Of a stretch of 64,000 nt of DNA, positions 14,979-24,480 are shown piece after piece (position 1 is the first letter of the stretch; each line of letters starts with the position of its first letter). The DNA comes from JAJFVC01 sp039698075 (GTDB lineage: Bacteria; Planctomycetota; Planctomycetia; Pirellulales; Thermoguttaceae): contig JBDKTJ010000129.1 of assembly GCA_039698075.1 (NCBI GenBank), positions 1 to 64,000 on the forward strand, given 5' to 3'. The position numbers and the translations under genes are program-made. The notes below the pieces were generated by a model. That model made no database searches. It had not been told where the DNA came from and saw only the letters and a program-made list of their open reading frames with translations.

Positions 14979-17192
14979 ATGGACGACGGATTGAAAACGT
15001 CTTCGACCCGAACCGCCAAACGCCGCGACGTCGCGGCACGGTGGATCATCACGCTCGGCGGCGTCACGGTGATCGCCAGCGTGGCGGCCATCTTGGCCCT
15101 GATCGTCGGCGTCACTATTCCACTGTTCCAAGGTCCGAGGGCCGACGCGATTCCGACGGTGACGCTGGCCCCATCCAACGGCAAGCCGATCTACACGGCG
15201 GTCGACTGCGCATTAAGCGGCGGCGGCATGATCGCCACGGTTTGGTCCGATCGAGGCGCCATCGCCCGCGTGGATTTGTTAAGCGGCAAGCCGCTCGAAC
15301 GACAACGGCTGTCTGGCGTCGAGAAACATCCGAAGCACCGGCTCCAACACGTCGAACCCTTGGGACGAGGGCGATACTCGTTGCTCTGGTCCGACGGCGC
15401 GACGTCGTTGGTCGAGGTTGCCGCGTTCGACGTCCGGCAGTTGGCCGCGATGCCGGCCGACCCGTCGATCAAGACGCCGATCGTGCAGGCGTTTTTGCGG
15501 CGGTCCGACTCCGACGCCTTCACGCAAGCGGTGCGATATGCCGACGGCCGAATCGTCGTAACACGGCGGATCGACGCCGAAACGGCAGCCGGCGAACAGG
15601 ACACCCAAACCCATCGAACCGTGTTGCACGACCAGCTGGTCTCTCGGATCGCCGCGATGACCATGGACCGTGCCGGCGCTGCGTTGTACGCCGGCACCAG
15701 CGACGGGCGTCTGATTCGCTGGCAATTCGACGACGCGGGCGAACCGTCGCACCGCGAGGTGGTTCGGGCGTTTTCCGACGGCCGCGCCGTCACGGCGTTG
15801 ACGTTGGCGCTCGGCGACGTCTCGCTGGTCGTGGGCGATCGTGCCGGCGGATTGAGCGTCTGGGCCCCGGTGGCCGCGGACGGCGTCCAAAAGCTGCATC
15901 GGATCCATCGTCTCCGCTCGCACGACGGCGCGATCGAACGCATCGTGGCGTGTGAACGGAACAAGACCGTGGCCAGCCTCGACGCTCGGGGCATCGTGCA
16001 TCTCGACGACTTGACCAGCGAGCGGGCGCTGATTTCGGTCGGCTCCGAGTCAAGCCCGCTCCAACAAATCGCCATGAGTCCTCGCGGCGACGCCCTGCTG
16101 GGCCGCGAGTCGTCGGGCCGGGTGATTGCGTGGCGTCTCGACCTGGGCAGCCCGGAGATCAGCCTGAACACGCTGTTCGGCCGGGTGTTTTACGAAGGCT
16201 ACAACAAGCCGGAATACGCTTGGCAAACGACCGGCGGCGAAGAGTTCGAGCCGAAGTTCAGCCTGACGCCGCTGCTGTTCGGAACGCTCAAGGGCACGTT
16301 TTACGCGATGCTGCTGGCCGTGCCGCTCTCGCTGTTCGGCGCGATGTACGTCAGCTATTTTACGACCCCGGCCTTTCGCCGAGCGATCAAGCCGGCCGTG
16401 GAACTGATGGCCACGGTGCCGTCGGTCGTGATCGGATTCATGGCGGCGCTTTGGCTCGCTCCGATTCTCGAACGCTGGGCGTTGACGTTTTGTTTGAGCT
16501 TCGTGACGTTGCCGGTTGTCATGATTGCGTTCATGGCGATCTGGCAAGGGCTGCGGCGGTTCGACGTCGCCCGTCGCGTGGAAAACGGCTACGAGTTTCT
16601 GGTGGTGCTGCCGGTGCTCGTTGTAGGCGCGGCGTTGGCGGTCGGCCTGTCGGGCCCGATCGAAACGTGGCTTTTCGACGGGCATTTTCGGCGATGGCTT
16701 TTCGAGGGGCCGCTCGGGTTGCCTTTCGACCAACGCAACTGCATCTTGATTGCCTTCGGGCTTGGGTTTACGGTGATCCCGATCATTTTTTCGATCGCCG
16801 AGGACTCGCTTTCCAATGTGCCGTACAGCATGACGGCCGCCTCGATGGCCGTGGGAGCGAGCCGCTGGCAGACGCTTTGGCGTGTGGTGTTGCCGTCGGC
16901 CAGTCCGGGCATTTTTGCCGCGGCGATGATCGGGTTCGGCCGCGCGGTGGGCGAGACCATGATCGTCCTGATGGCGACCGGCAACACGCCGATCATGGAT
17001 TGGAGTCCCTTGAACGGAATGCGGACGCTTTCGGCGAACATCGCCGTCGAGATTCCCGAAGCGCCCGTGGGCGGAACGCTTTATCGGGTCCTATTCCTAT
17101 GCGCCGTACTGTTGTTCCTGTTGACATTCACGGTAAACACCGCCGCGGAGTTGGTTCGTCAACGTCTGCGAAAACGCTTTGGCCGGTTTTGA
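14979..17192 (+). CDS. pstC: Phosphate ABC transporter permease PstC, long form with periplasmic beta-propeller-like insert
   Basis: 737 residues, more than twice the 300-odd of E. coli PstC. One membrane helix (about 23-48) is followed by about 360 periplasmic residues with WD40-like strands (ALYAGTSDGRLIRWQFDDAG, VVGDRAGGLSVWAPV). The permease domain, about residues 425-735, carries the transporter loop NVPYSMTAASMAVGASRWQTLWRVVLPSASPG as two adjoining motifs. Long PstC forms occur in some proteobacteria and planctomycetes; the insert may contact PstS or the cell surface. pstA starts 44 bp downstream. Confidence 0.93.
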   Translation: MDDGLKTSSTRTAKRRDVAARWIITLGGVTVIASVAAILALIVGVTIPLFQGPRADAIPTVTLAPSNGKPIYTAVDCALSGGGMIATVWSDRGAIARVDLLSGKPLERQRLSGVEKHPKHRLQHVEPLGRGRYSLLWSDGATSLVEVAAFDVRQLAAMPADPSIKTPIVQAFLRRSDSDAFTQAVRYADGRIVVTRRIDAETAAGEQDTQTHRTVLHDQLVSRIAAMTMDRAGAALYAGTSDGRLIRWQFDDAGEPSHREVVRAFSDGRAVTALTLALGDVSLVVGDRAGGLSVWAPVAADGVQKLHRIHRLRSHDGAIERIVACERNKTVASLDARGIVHLDDLTSERALISVGSESSPLQQIAMSPRGDALLGRESSGRVIAWRLDLGSPEISLNTLFGRVFYEGYNKPEYAWQTTGGEEFEPKFSLTPLLFGTLKGTFYAMLLAVPLSLFGAMYVSYFTTPAFRRAIKPAVELMATVPSVVIGFMAALWLAPILERWALTFCLSFVTLPVVMIAFMAIWQGLRRFDVARRVENGYEFLVVLPVLVVGAALAVGLSGPIETWLFDGHFRRWLFEGPLGLPFDQRNCILIAFGLGFTVIPIIFSIAEDSLSNVPYSMTAASMAVGASRWQTLWRVVLPSASPGIFAAAMIGFGRAVGETMIVLMATGNTPIMDWSPLNGMRTLSANIAVEIPEAPVGGTLYRVLFLCAVLLFLLTFTVNTAAELVRQRLRKRFGRF

Positions 17193-17236
17193 CCCGCGAC
17201 GATTTGCGGTCGGACGCCAAACATTCGGAGTCGACG

Positions 17237-18934
17237 ATGACGAAAGAGAAACCGCCGCGACAGGTTTTCGGAAGGGCCTCGCTGCCCTTTGTGCTGGCCC
17301 ATGGCGAGCGCGGTCGGTTTTGGCGGCGCGGCGAGCCGCAGGTCTGGGCGTCCGCCGCGGCCTTGGCCGGAATGCTGTTGCTGGCCTTCACGCTGCTGGC
17401 CGTCATCGTCGTCAATGGGCTCGGCGTGTTTTGGCCTTCGTCCGTCTCCGAAATCACGCTGGCCGGCGGCGACACTTTGCTCGGCATGGAAATCCGCCGC
17501 GAAACGAATCCGGACGATGGGCAGGTCGGCATCCAACTGAAAACCGGCAACCGCGAGCGCGATCCACAACGTCAGGATTTCCGCTGGATTCGCCAGGACG
17601 CCGTCGTGGCCCGAAGCGACCCGGCCGACGTGTTCGTCTTGGAACGGCTGGAAAACGGCGACTTTTTCGGCCGATTCCAGGGCGTTCGCGGGCCTGATCT
17701 GACGACGACGTCGGATCGCTCGCTGCAAGCGTTTTCCGACGCCTTGCGGACGATTCGTAAAAAATCCGACCACGAGCTCGCGCCGGTCGCCCGGCAACTG
17801 TTCACGCTGAGCAACGAACTTCAGGTCAATCGCGATCGGTTGCTGCGGCTCAAGTATCGCCAATCGAAACAAGGCTCTTCCAAAACGTTGGATCGTGAAC
17901 AGTCGAATCTCGAAACCGAGGAACGCCGGATCAAGGAACAATCGGACCGCCTGGTCGAACGGCAGCAACGCATGTCGGCGGGTCTGCGACGCAATGTGGC
18001 CGTGATGACCGACGCCTCGGGCAAGGAGTCGTTGGTGCCGCTGCTCGATGTGGTGCGATGCTATCGGCCAAACGCGATGGGGCTCGGCGCGAAGTGTCTT
18101 CACTATCTGCAAAAGGTCGGCGAGCTGCTTTGGGACAGCCCACGCGAGTCGAACACCGAGGGCGGCCTGTTTCCCGCCATCTTCGGCACCGTGATGTTGA
18201 TTGTCGTCATGGCCGCGGCCTGTTTTCCGTTGGGCGTGCTGGCCGGCGTTTATTTGGGCGAGTATGCGAAGGATGGGTTTTTGGTTCGCTTGGTGCGGAT
18301 CGCCGTCAACAATTTGGCGGGCATCCCCTCGATCGTCTACGGCATTTTCGGACTGGGATTTTTCGTCTACGGCATCGGCGGTTTTTTGGACCAGTGGATG
18401 TTTCCGGAACGCGCGGCCGTGGGCACGCCGACGTTCGGGACCGGCGGAATTCTTTGGGCAAGTCTTACGCTGGGACTGCTGACCGTCCCGATCGTGATCG
18501 TTTCGACCGAGGAAGCGCTGCGAGCGATTCCGCGGGCCACGCGCGAAGGCTCGTTCGCGTTGGGCGCTACAAAATTTCAGACGTTGGTGCGTGTGTTGAT
18601 TCCGCTGGCCTCGCCGGGCATGATGACCGGCTTCATCCTGGCCATGGCCCGCGCGGCCGGCGAGGTGGCGCCGCTGATGATCACAGGCGTCGTCAAACTC
18701 GCGCCCCAGTTGCCGCTTGACGGCGTTTTTCCGTATTTTCATCTGGAACGTAAATTCATGCATCTGGGATTTCATATTTTTGACGTCGGGTTTCAATCGC
18801 CCAACGTCGAGGCGAGCAAGCCGATGGTGTTCGTCACCACGCTGCTGTTGTTGACGATCGTGCTGGCCATGACCAGCGTGGCGATCTGTCTGCGAAATCG
18901 AATGCGAAGCCGCTATCACACGCGAACCATTTGA
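17237..18934 (+). CDS. pstA: Phosphate ABC transporter permease PstA, long form
   Basis: 565 residues from ATG 17237; E. coli PstA has about 300. After a first membrane helix (about 42-62) come some 230 periplasmic residues, including a charged coiled-coil stretch near 200-250 (SNLETEERRIKEQSDRLVER). The permease core (about 300-560) has NNLAGIPSIVYGIFGLGFF and the EAA-type loop RAIPRATREGSFALGATKFQ. It pairs with PstC to form the membrane channel; both partners carry long inserts, suggesting a shared periplasmic structure. Confidence 0.93.
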   Translation: MTKEKPPRQVFGRASLPFVLAHGERGRFWRRGEPQVWASAAALAGMLLLAFTLLAVIVVNGLGVFWPSSVSEITLAGGDTLLGMEIRRETNPDDGQVGIQLKTGNRERDPQRQDFRWIRQDAVVARSDPADVFVLERLENGDFFGRFQGVRGPDLTTTSDRSLQAFSDALRTIRKKSDHELAPVARQLFTLSNELQVNRDRLLRLKYRQSKQGSSKTLDREQSNLETEERRIKEQSDRLVERQQRMSAGLRRNVAVMTDASGKESLVPLLDVVRCYRPNAMGLGAKCLHYLQKVGELLWDSPRESNTEGGLFPAIFGTVMLIVVMAAACFPLGVLAGVYLGEYAKDGFLVRLVRIAVNNLAGIPSIVYGIFGLGFFVYGIGGFLDQWMFPERAAVGTPTFGTGGILWASLTLGLLTVPIVIVSTEEALRAIPRATREGSFALGATKFQTLVRVLIPLASPGMMTGFILAMARAAGEVAPLMITGVVKLAPQLPLDGVFPYFHLERKFMHLGFHIFDVGFQSPNVEASKPMVFVTTLLLLTIVLAMTSVAICLRNRMRSRYHTRTI

Positions 18935-18961
18935 GACCACCCAACCCACAAGGAGCGAACC

Positions 18962-19780
18962 ATGAGCGCCGCCCTGGAGATGCCGCGATGGAACGCGGCC
19001 GTTTCTGCGCCGCACGGCGACCCCGTCGATTCCATCGTCACCACGCAAGACCTTTGTCTTTGGTATGGGACGAAGCAGGCGCTGTTCGACGTGACGATGC
19101 GGTTTCCGCGGCATCAGGTGACGGCCTTGATCGGACCCTCCGGTTGCGGAAAATCGACCTTGTTGCGATGCCTCAACCGGATGAACGATCTGGTCGACGA
19201 CGTGACCATCACGGGCAGCATCGCGTTGGACGGCCACGAGATCACCGACCCGACGCTCGACGTGATCGAGCTGCGACGCCGGGTCGGGATGGTCTTTCAG
19301 CGGGCTGTGCCGTTTCCGAAATCGATCTACGAAAACGTCGCCTACGGGCTGCGAATCGCCGGTGTTCGGGATCGGACGGTGTTGGACGAAGCTGTTGAAC
19401 GGAGCCTGCAACGCTCGGCGCTTTGGGACGAGGTGAAGGACCGCCTGCACGATTCGGCGCTCGGGTTTTCGGGCGGCCAGCATCAGCGGCTGTGCATCGC
19501 CAGGGCCATTGCCGTGCGGCCGGAGATCATTTTGATGGACGAACCTTGCTCGGCGCTGGATCCGCGATCGACCACGCGCATCGAAGACCTGATCGGCCAG
19601 TTGCGCGGCGAATTCACGATCATCATCGTGACGCACAACATGCAGCAAGCGGCCCGGGTGTCGGACTTCACGGCGTTTTTCTACGAAGGCGCGCTGGTCG
19701 AGTTCGGTCCGACCAAACAGTTGTTCACGAAGCCCGAGAAAAAAGAGACCGAGGATTACATCACCGGCCGATTCGGCTAA
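18962..19780 (+). CDS. pstB: Phosphate ABC transporter ATP-binding protein PstB
   Basis: 272 residues, start supported by AAGGAGCGAACC. Walker A GPSGCGKST (58-66), Q-loop VFQRAVPFPKSIYENVAYG, signature FSGGQHQR (169-176; the family usually has LSGGQQQR), Walker B IILMDEP with Glu194, and switch His in IVTHNMQQAARVSD. It drives phosphate import and, in this family, signals with PhoU to PhoR. phoU follows after 38 bp. Confidence 0.95.
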   Translation: MSAALEMPRWNAAVSAPHGDPVDSIVTTQDLCLWYGTKQALFDVTMRFPRHQVTALIGPSGCGKSTLLRCLNRMNDLVDDVTITGSIALDGHEITDPTLDVIELRRRVGMVFQRAVPFPKSIYENVAYGLRIAGVRDRTVLDEAVERSLQRSALWDEVKDRLHDSALGFSGGQHQRLCIARAIAVRPEIILMDEPCSALDPRSTTRIEDLIGQLRGEFTIIIVTHNMQQAARVSDFTAFFYEGALVEFGPTKQLFTKPEKKETEDYITGRFG

Positions 19781-19818
19781 AAACCGATGAGCCCTTTGAG
19801 CCACAAGAAGGACGAGCC

Positions 19819-20478
19819 ATGTCGATCCATTTGCAGCGCGAGATCGAAAAGTTGAAAAACCGTTTGCTGGCCCTTTGCGCGGTGGTCGAGGATCAGGTGC
19901 AAATGGCGATCGAGGCGTTTTTGAACCGCGAGGCGTCGTTGGCCGCGACCGTCGAGCGGCGCGACGTCGACGTCGACCATCGCGAGGTCGAGGTGGAGGA
20001 AGAGTGCCTGAAAATGCTCGCGCTCTACCAGCCGGTGGCGGCCGATTTGCGGTTGATCGTGGCAGCGTTGAAGATCAACAACGATCTGGAGCAGATCGGC
20101 GACCTGGCGGTGAACATTTCGAGAAAGGCCGCGGCCGTGGCTGTCGAACCGCCGCTGGACGTCTCGTTCGACGTGGCCGGCATGTGGACCAAGGTCCAGG
20201 CGATGCTGCGCGACAGTCTCGACGCGCTGGTCAACGCAAACGTGCCGATGGCCGAATCGGTCTACGCGAGGGACGACGAGATCGACGCCATGAAACATGC
20301 GATGCGGGAGGAGATCGAAGCGGCGGCTCGCCGACGGCCCGACTTCCTGCGACGCTTGCTCCGCGTTCTGGCCGTCATTCGCAATCTGGAACGCATCGCG
20401 GACTACTCGGTCAACATCGCCGAGGACGTGATCTACATGGTCGACGGCGCGATCGTGCGACATCGCTCCCACGATTAG
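19819..20478 (+). CDS. phoU: Phosphate signalling protein PhoU
   Basis: 219 residues in two PhoU three-helix repeats; metal-binding-type acidic motifs are seen in NNDLEQIGDLAVNI and RNLERIADYSVNIAEDV. Site AAGAAGGACGAG precedes ATG 19819. PhoU links the Pst transporter to PhoR and represses the Pho regulon when phosphate is plentiful. Its stop codon touches the next Pho box at 20478. Confidence 0.95.
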   Translation: MSIHLQREIEKLKNRLLALCAVVEDQVQMAIEAFLNREASLAATVERRDVDVDHREVEVEEECLKMLALYQPVAADLRLIVAALKINNDLEQIGDLAVNISRKAAAVAVEPPLDVSFDVAGMWTKVQAMLRDSLDALVNANVPMAESVYARDDEIDAMKHAMREEIEAAARRRPDFLRRLLRVLAVIRNLERIADYSVNIAEDVIYMVDGAIVRHRSHD

Positions 20479-20553
20479 TTACGCATTTCTAACGCGAAAT
20501 TGACGGAACTTTCTTTTCCGCCCCATCAAACGCTGACCGGCGTTTTCGATAAT
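20478..20553 (+). promoter_or_regulatory. Pho box and -10 element of the DUF1559 gene
   Basis: GTTACGC (20478), CTAACGC (20489), TTGACGG (20500) and CTGACCG (20533) all fall on the same 11-bp phase; the two slots between the last pair are poor matches. Exactly 8 bp after CTGACCG comes GATAAT (20548-20553) as -10, the same spacing as at phoB and pstS. Transcription would start near 20560, giving a leader of about 145 bp. No other gene starts in between. Confidence 0.7.
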
Positions 20554-20704
20554 GCCGACGTGCTGAGGATCGGCGGAGATCTTCAGACGGTCGGCAAGTC
20601 GCCGACGCGGCGAGGGCACGTTTTGGGAGGAATCGGAAGTGATCGCATCGTTTCATCGCGCGTGGTTGGGAATGGAAACATTAGTTGGCAAAAGGAGAAA
20701 GAAG

Positions 20705-21952
20705 ATGAGAGCGTCTAAAAAGAGCGGATTTACCTTGGTCGAACTGTTGGTGGTGATTACGATCATCGGCATTTTGGTCTCGCTGTTGCTGCCGGCGGTG
20801 CAGTCGGCCCGAGAAGCCGCCCGGCGCAATCAGTGCACGAACAACATGAAGCAGATCGGGCTGGCTATTTTGAACTTCGAGTCGACGTACAAAAAGCTGC
20901 CGACCGGCGGCGAAGGCAGCGTCAAGGTCACGACGACCAGCGGCACCGATACGACGAGCGCCCTGCAAACGTGCTTCTCCATGCACGGTTTGTTCGTCCA
21001 CTTGCTGCCCTATCTCGAAAAGAGCAATCTGTACGACAAGATGGACCTGAAGTCCGGCTATCGCGACACGCAGGCCAACGTCGCGGTGTGCGCGCGTCCG
21101 ATCGAGACGTTCGTTTGCCCAAGCAACCCCTACGCGGCGTTCCACGACACGGTGGGCTTGGACAGCGTCAACGATCCCGAAACCACCGGCAGCGTCACCT
21201 TGGCCTCGCAAGGGCAATACTGGGGCACGACGGACTATTTTGCCACGGTGTACACGTCGATCAGTGACGGCAGCAAGTCCGCCAACACAAAGACCGGCGT
21301 CGACGACAAGACGAATTATCGCGCCGACGGCGCATTGACCGTCGACACCTCCGGTACGAAAATCGCCGCCATCGGCTCGAACGAAGGCGGATTCTACGTC
21401 ACGAAGTACAGCGTGCCCATCTCGGCTGTTTCGGACGGCACCAGCAACACGATCGCCGTGATTGAAGACGCCGGGCGGGTGAGTCCGAATGCCACCGGTT
21501 TGTCGGGCGCCTATGCGGGCGTCAATTCACATTACAACTACTTGTCGTATACCAACGGCAGCGCGTCGACTCCGTTGGACGGCTCCCTCTCCGGCGACGC
21601 TCCGGCTACCTCGGGCGCGTACGCCGTGTGGCGTTGGGCCGATCCGGACGCGGGCGGCAGCGGCGTGTCCGGGCCGGGCGGAAGTTCCGGGACCGGGTTT
21701 GATTCGAGCGGCAACTACATCGGCAAGATCATCAATCAGAACAAGACGCCGATCGGCGGTCCGAGCGACGGTTTGTGGAGCAAGAACAACAAGGGACTCA
21801 ACGACGAGCCGTTCTCGTTCCACTCGGGCGGATGCAACGCCGTGTTCGTCGACGGCAGCGTCCACTTCCTGAGCGAGGATTTGGACCCGGTCACCATGCG
21901 TCGTCTGGTGACCCGCGCCGAAGGAAAGGACGTCGCCAAGGACATCTTTTAA
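20705..21952 (+). CDS. DUF1559 pilin-like secreted protein, likely Pho-regulated
   Basis: 415 residues from ATG 20705, with AAGGAGAAA at 20692-20700. A type IV-pilin-like N-terminus (GFTLVELLVVITIIGILVSL) follows a short basic leader, then the DUF1559 stretch EAARRNQCTNNMKQIGLA. The C-terminus has the family FHSGGCNAVFVDGSVHFL motif. DUF1559 proteins occur in large numbers in planctomycetes and are assumed to be pseudopilin-processed surface proteins; their role is unknown. The Pho box upstream links this copy to phosphate starvation, perhaps in capture or secretion of phosphate-releasing enzymes (inference). A terminator follows. Confidence 0.92.
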   Translation: MRASKKSGFTLVELLVVITIIGILVSLLLPAVQSAREAARRNQCTNNMKQIGLAILNFESTYKKLPTGGEGSVKVTTTSGTDTTSALQTCFSMHGLFVHLLPYLEKSNLYDKMDLKSGYRDTQANVAVCARPIETFVCPSNPYAAFHDTVGLDSVNDPETTGSVTLASQGQYWGTTDYFATVYTSISDGSKSANTKTGVDDKTNYRADGALTVDTSGTKIAAIGSNEGGFYVTKYSVPISAVSDGTSNTIAVIEDAGRVSPNATGLSGAYAGVNSHYNYLSYTNGSASTPLDGSLSGDAPATSGAYAVWRWADPDAGGSGVSGPGGSSGTGFDSSGNYIGKIINQNKTPIGGPSDGLWSKNNKGLNDEPFSFHSGGCNAVFVDGSVHFLSEDLDPVTMRRLVTRAEGKDVAKDIF

Positions 21953-21982
21953 CGCGACGGTCCGAGCAGAGCTCAAACGAAT

Positions 21983-22016
21983 GCAGGCGTCGGCTCGTCC
22001 GGCGTCTGCTTTTTTT
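21983..22016 (+). terminator. Rho-independent terminator after the DUF1559 gene
   Basis: GCAGGCGTCGG pairs imperfectly (two G-T pairs) with CCGGCGTCTGC around a short loop, followed by seven T. It ends the Pho-locus transcript just before the convergent nuclease gene, whose stop is at 22019. Confidence 0.8.
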
Positions 22017-22018
22017 CG

Positions 22019-22432
22019 TCAGGAATTACTTTCGCCGAGCACGTCGTTCAACACGTCTTCGTTGACGTAGATCGGCAACGGCGGATTGCAGGTGACCGCC
22101 ACGGCGATGGCGTCCGACGGCCTGGCGTCGATCTCGACCAACTCGCCGTCGTGCTGCACCCGAAGCTGTGCGTAGTAGGTCTGGTCCTTTAGTTCGCTAA
22201 TCACCACATCCTGGAATTCGCCGCCGAGGTTTTCCACCACGTTGACGATCAAATCGTGGGTCAGCGGGCGGGGCGACGGAAAACCCTTGACCCGGCGGTC
22301 GATGCTCGTCGCCTCGAAAATGCCGATGACGATCGGAAAGGTCCGCTCTCCGCCGATTTCTTTCAGGTAGATGACCTGCTGGTCGTTGACCTCGCTGATG
22401 ATGATCCGCGAAAGTTCCATCGGGACGGGCAT
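22019..22432 (-). CDS. Bifunctional nuclease (BFN/DUF151) family protein
   Basis: 137 residues from ATG 22432, with GGAG 9 bp upstream; ATG 22420 is also possible. The family core is clear: RTFPIVIGIFEATSIDRRVKG, RPLTHDLIVNVVENLGGEFQDVVI, and ARPSDAIAVAVTCNPPLPIYV. In plants and some bacteria BFN proteins have RNase and DNase activity; in Thermotoga a structure is known without defined function. It is not obviously linked to neighbours. Confidence 0.9.
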   Translation of the reverse strand: MPVPMELSRIIISEVNDQQVIYLKEIGGERTFPIVIGIFEATSIDRRVKGFPSPRPLTHDLIVNVVENLGGEFQDVVISELKDQTYYAQLRVQHDGELVEIDARPSDAIAVAVTCNPPLPIYVNEDVLNDVLGESNS

Positions 22433-22556
22433 GGCCGGTCGCTCCGCGCGCAAGAGAAGTCGTGAAACAGAACCCTATCTATTATAGGCCGGACCGCGGT
22501 CGCGCGGCCAGAGGGGGAGTCGCGTCGTAAAAAATTCGACGGAAAACGCGGCGATC

Positions 22557-24335
22557 TCAGGCCAACGCGTCGGCCAACTCTTTTTTTAGGGCGGTCAACG
22601 CCTTGTGACCGTCCTTGGACTCGACAACCACGTTGATCCGCACTTCGCTGGTGCTGATCAACTCGACGTTGACGCCGGCCGTCGCCAGCGATTGGAACAT
22701 GCGAGCCGCCAAGCCGCTGTTGCTTTTGATGCCGACGCCGAAAACCGACAGCTTGGCCACTTGTTCGCGATGCGTCGGGGCGGGGCAACTCAGCGAACGG
22801 GCCAACTCGGCCGCCACGCCGGCAGCCTTCGAAAAATCGCCGCGCGGGACCGTGACCGAAATGTTCGCGCGATCGTCGCGGACACCGCTCTGCACGATCA
22901 TGTCCACGACCACGCCGGCGGCCGCCAACGCATCGAACGTCGCGGCGGCCTGACCGGGAACGTTCGGCGTGCCCAAGAACGTGACCCGCGACTGCGTCTC
23001 GTCCAGATTGATGCCGTCAATCACCAGCTTTTCCATCCGTTGCAGCCGAGTGACCATGGCGGCTTGATCGGCCTTGGCCTTCAACGTCGTCGCGGCGTCC
23101 GTCCGAGTCGCAGCGGCCGCGGGCGGCGTGTGAAGCTGAAATACTTCATGCACGGCCCGAAGCCCCTCGAGCGCGCGATCGCGGGCGACCAACGCGGAAA
23201 TCTTGATTTCGCTGGTGGTGATCATTTCGATGTTGATGCCGCGATTGGCCAACGCACGAAACATCGTGCCGGCCACGCCCGGTTGAGTGGCCATTCCCAG
23301 GCCGACCACCGAAATCTTCGAGACGTTGTCGTCGTGCGTGTAGCCTTCGGCGCCCAATTCCTTGACGGCGTCGTCGACCGCCCGCAACGTGGCCGGCAAA
23401 TCCTCGCGCGGCACGGTGAACGAAAGATCGGCCCGATCGTCGTCCGCTGCGTTCTGCACAATCATGTCCATTGCGATGCTTTTTGCGGCGATTCTTGAAA
23501 AAATGCTCAGCGCCGCGCCGGGCCGGTCAGGCACGCCCAACACGGTCACGCGAGCCTCGGTTTTGGCCAGCGCCGCTCCGCATACCGGCATGTTCGGGGC
23601 CTCAGGCTCGCGGACGATCATCGTGCCTGGATTGTCGCTGAAACTGCTCCGCACGTGAACCGGCACGTTGAACTTCTTGGCGAACTCGATCGACCGGTTG
23701 TGCATGACGCCCGCGCCGGCCGTGGCCAGTTCGAGCATCTCATCGTAGCTGATTTGTCGGACCTGCCGGGCCTCGGGCACGACGCGGGGGTCGGTCGTGT
23801 AGACGCCGTCGACGTCGGTGTAAATTTCGCAGGAATCGGCCCCCAACACCGCAGCCAACGCGACGGCGGTCGTGTCGCTGCCGCCTCGGCCGAGCGTGGT
23901 GATGTTGTTCGATTCGTCGATGCCCTGAAAGCCCGCCGCGATGACGATGTTGCCGTCGTCCAACGCTTTGCGCAGCCGATCGGTCGAAATCGACCGGATG
24001 CGGGCCTTCGTGTGGGTGCTGTCGGTTACGATGCCGATCTGCGCTCCCGTCAGACTGATCGCCTTGTGGCCCAACGAATGGATCGCCATGGCCATCAGGG
24101 CCACGCTCACCTGCTCGCCGGTCGACAGCAGCATGTCCATTTCGCGGGCGGGCGGCTCGTCGGTGATCTCGTGGGCCAGATCCACCAACACGTCGGTGTT
24201 CTTGCCCATGGCGCTGACGACCATGACTACTTGATTGCCTTCCTGCTGGGCGCGAATGGCCTTTCGGGCCGCGGCCAAAATCTTCTTGCTGTCGGCCACG
24301 CTGGTGCCGCCGAACTTCTGGACGATGATAGGCAT
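22557..24335 (-). CDS. lysC: Aspartate kinase, long form with repeated ACT domains
   Basis: 592 residues from ATG 24335. The kinase domain (1-250) has VQKFGGTSVAD, the substrate motif GRGGSDTTAVALAAVLGADSCEIYTDVDG and the PRVVPEARQV region. Two pairs of ACT domains follow (about 260-405 and 430-590), each with a GVPDRPG or GTPNVPG strand and a VGLGM or FGVGI strand. Most aspartate kinases have one pair; the duplicated form is known from cyanobacteria. It begins lysine, threonine and methionine synthesis and should be feedback-inhibited. No clear ribosome binding site. Confidence 0.93.
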   Translation of the reverse strand: MPIIVQKFGGTSVADSKKILAAARKAIRAQQEGNQVVMVVSAMGKNTDVLVDLAHEITDEPPAREMDMLLSTGEQVSVALMAMAIHSLGHKAISLTGAQIGIVTDSTHTKARIRSISTDRLRKALDDGNIVIAAGFQGIDESNNITTLGRGGSDTTAVALAAVLGADSCEIYTDVDGVYTTDPRVVPEARQVRQISYDEMLELATAGAGVMHNRSIEFAKKFNVPVHVRSSFSDNPGTMIVREPEAPNMPVCGAALAKTEARVTVLGVPDRPGAALSIFSRIAAKSIAMDMIVQNAADDDRADLSFTVPREDLPATLRAVDDAVKELGAEGYTHDDNVSKISVVGLGMATQPGVAGTMFRALANRGINIEMITTSEIKISALVARDRALEGLRAVHEVFQLHTPPAAAATRTDAATTLKAKADQAAMVTRLQRMEKLVIDGINLDETQSRVTFLGTPNVPGQAAATFDALAAAGVVVDMIVQSGVRDDRANISVTVPRGDFSKAAGVAAELARSLSCPAPTHREQVAKLSVFGVGIKSNSGLAARMFQSLATAGVNVELISTSEVRINVVVESKDGHKALTALKKELADALA

Positions 24336-24480
24336 GGGAAAACCGGGTCGCAAATCGAGGACGGGTTACGGAAGTACAAACCTATAAAGATAAGGAATTT
24401 TCCGGCCGGGAGCAAGTCGGGGGGCCAACGCAACGTCCCACGGCGAAAAACCATCTTCGTCTTCTACGACGGACGTCGCG

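Noticed and set aside
16130..17236. Upstream extension of the pstA frame by 369 codons
   Set aside because: This part overlaps pstC in another frame and is Arg-rich; pstA begins at ATG 17237 where permease-like sequence starts.
17159..19804. Long open frame (881 codons) on the minus strand opposite pstA and pstB
   Set aside because: It mirrors the codon pattern of the genuine plus-strand genes, is full of Arg/His/Gln repeats and has no family motif.
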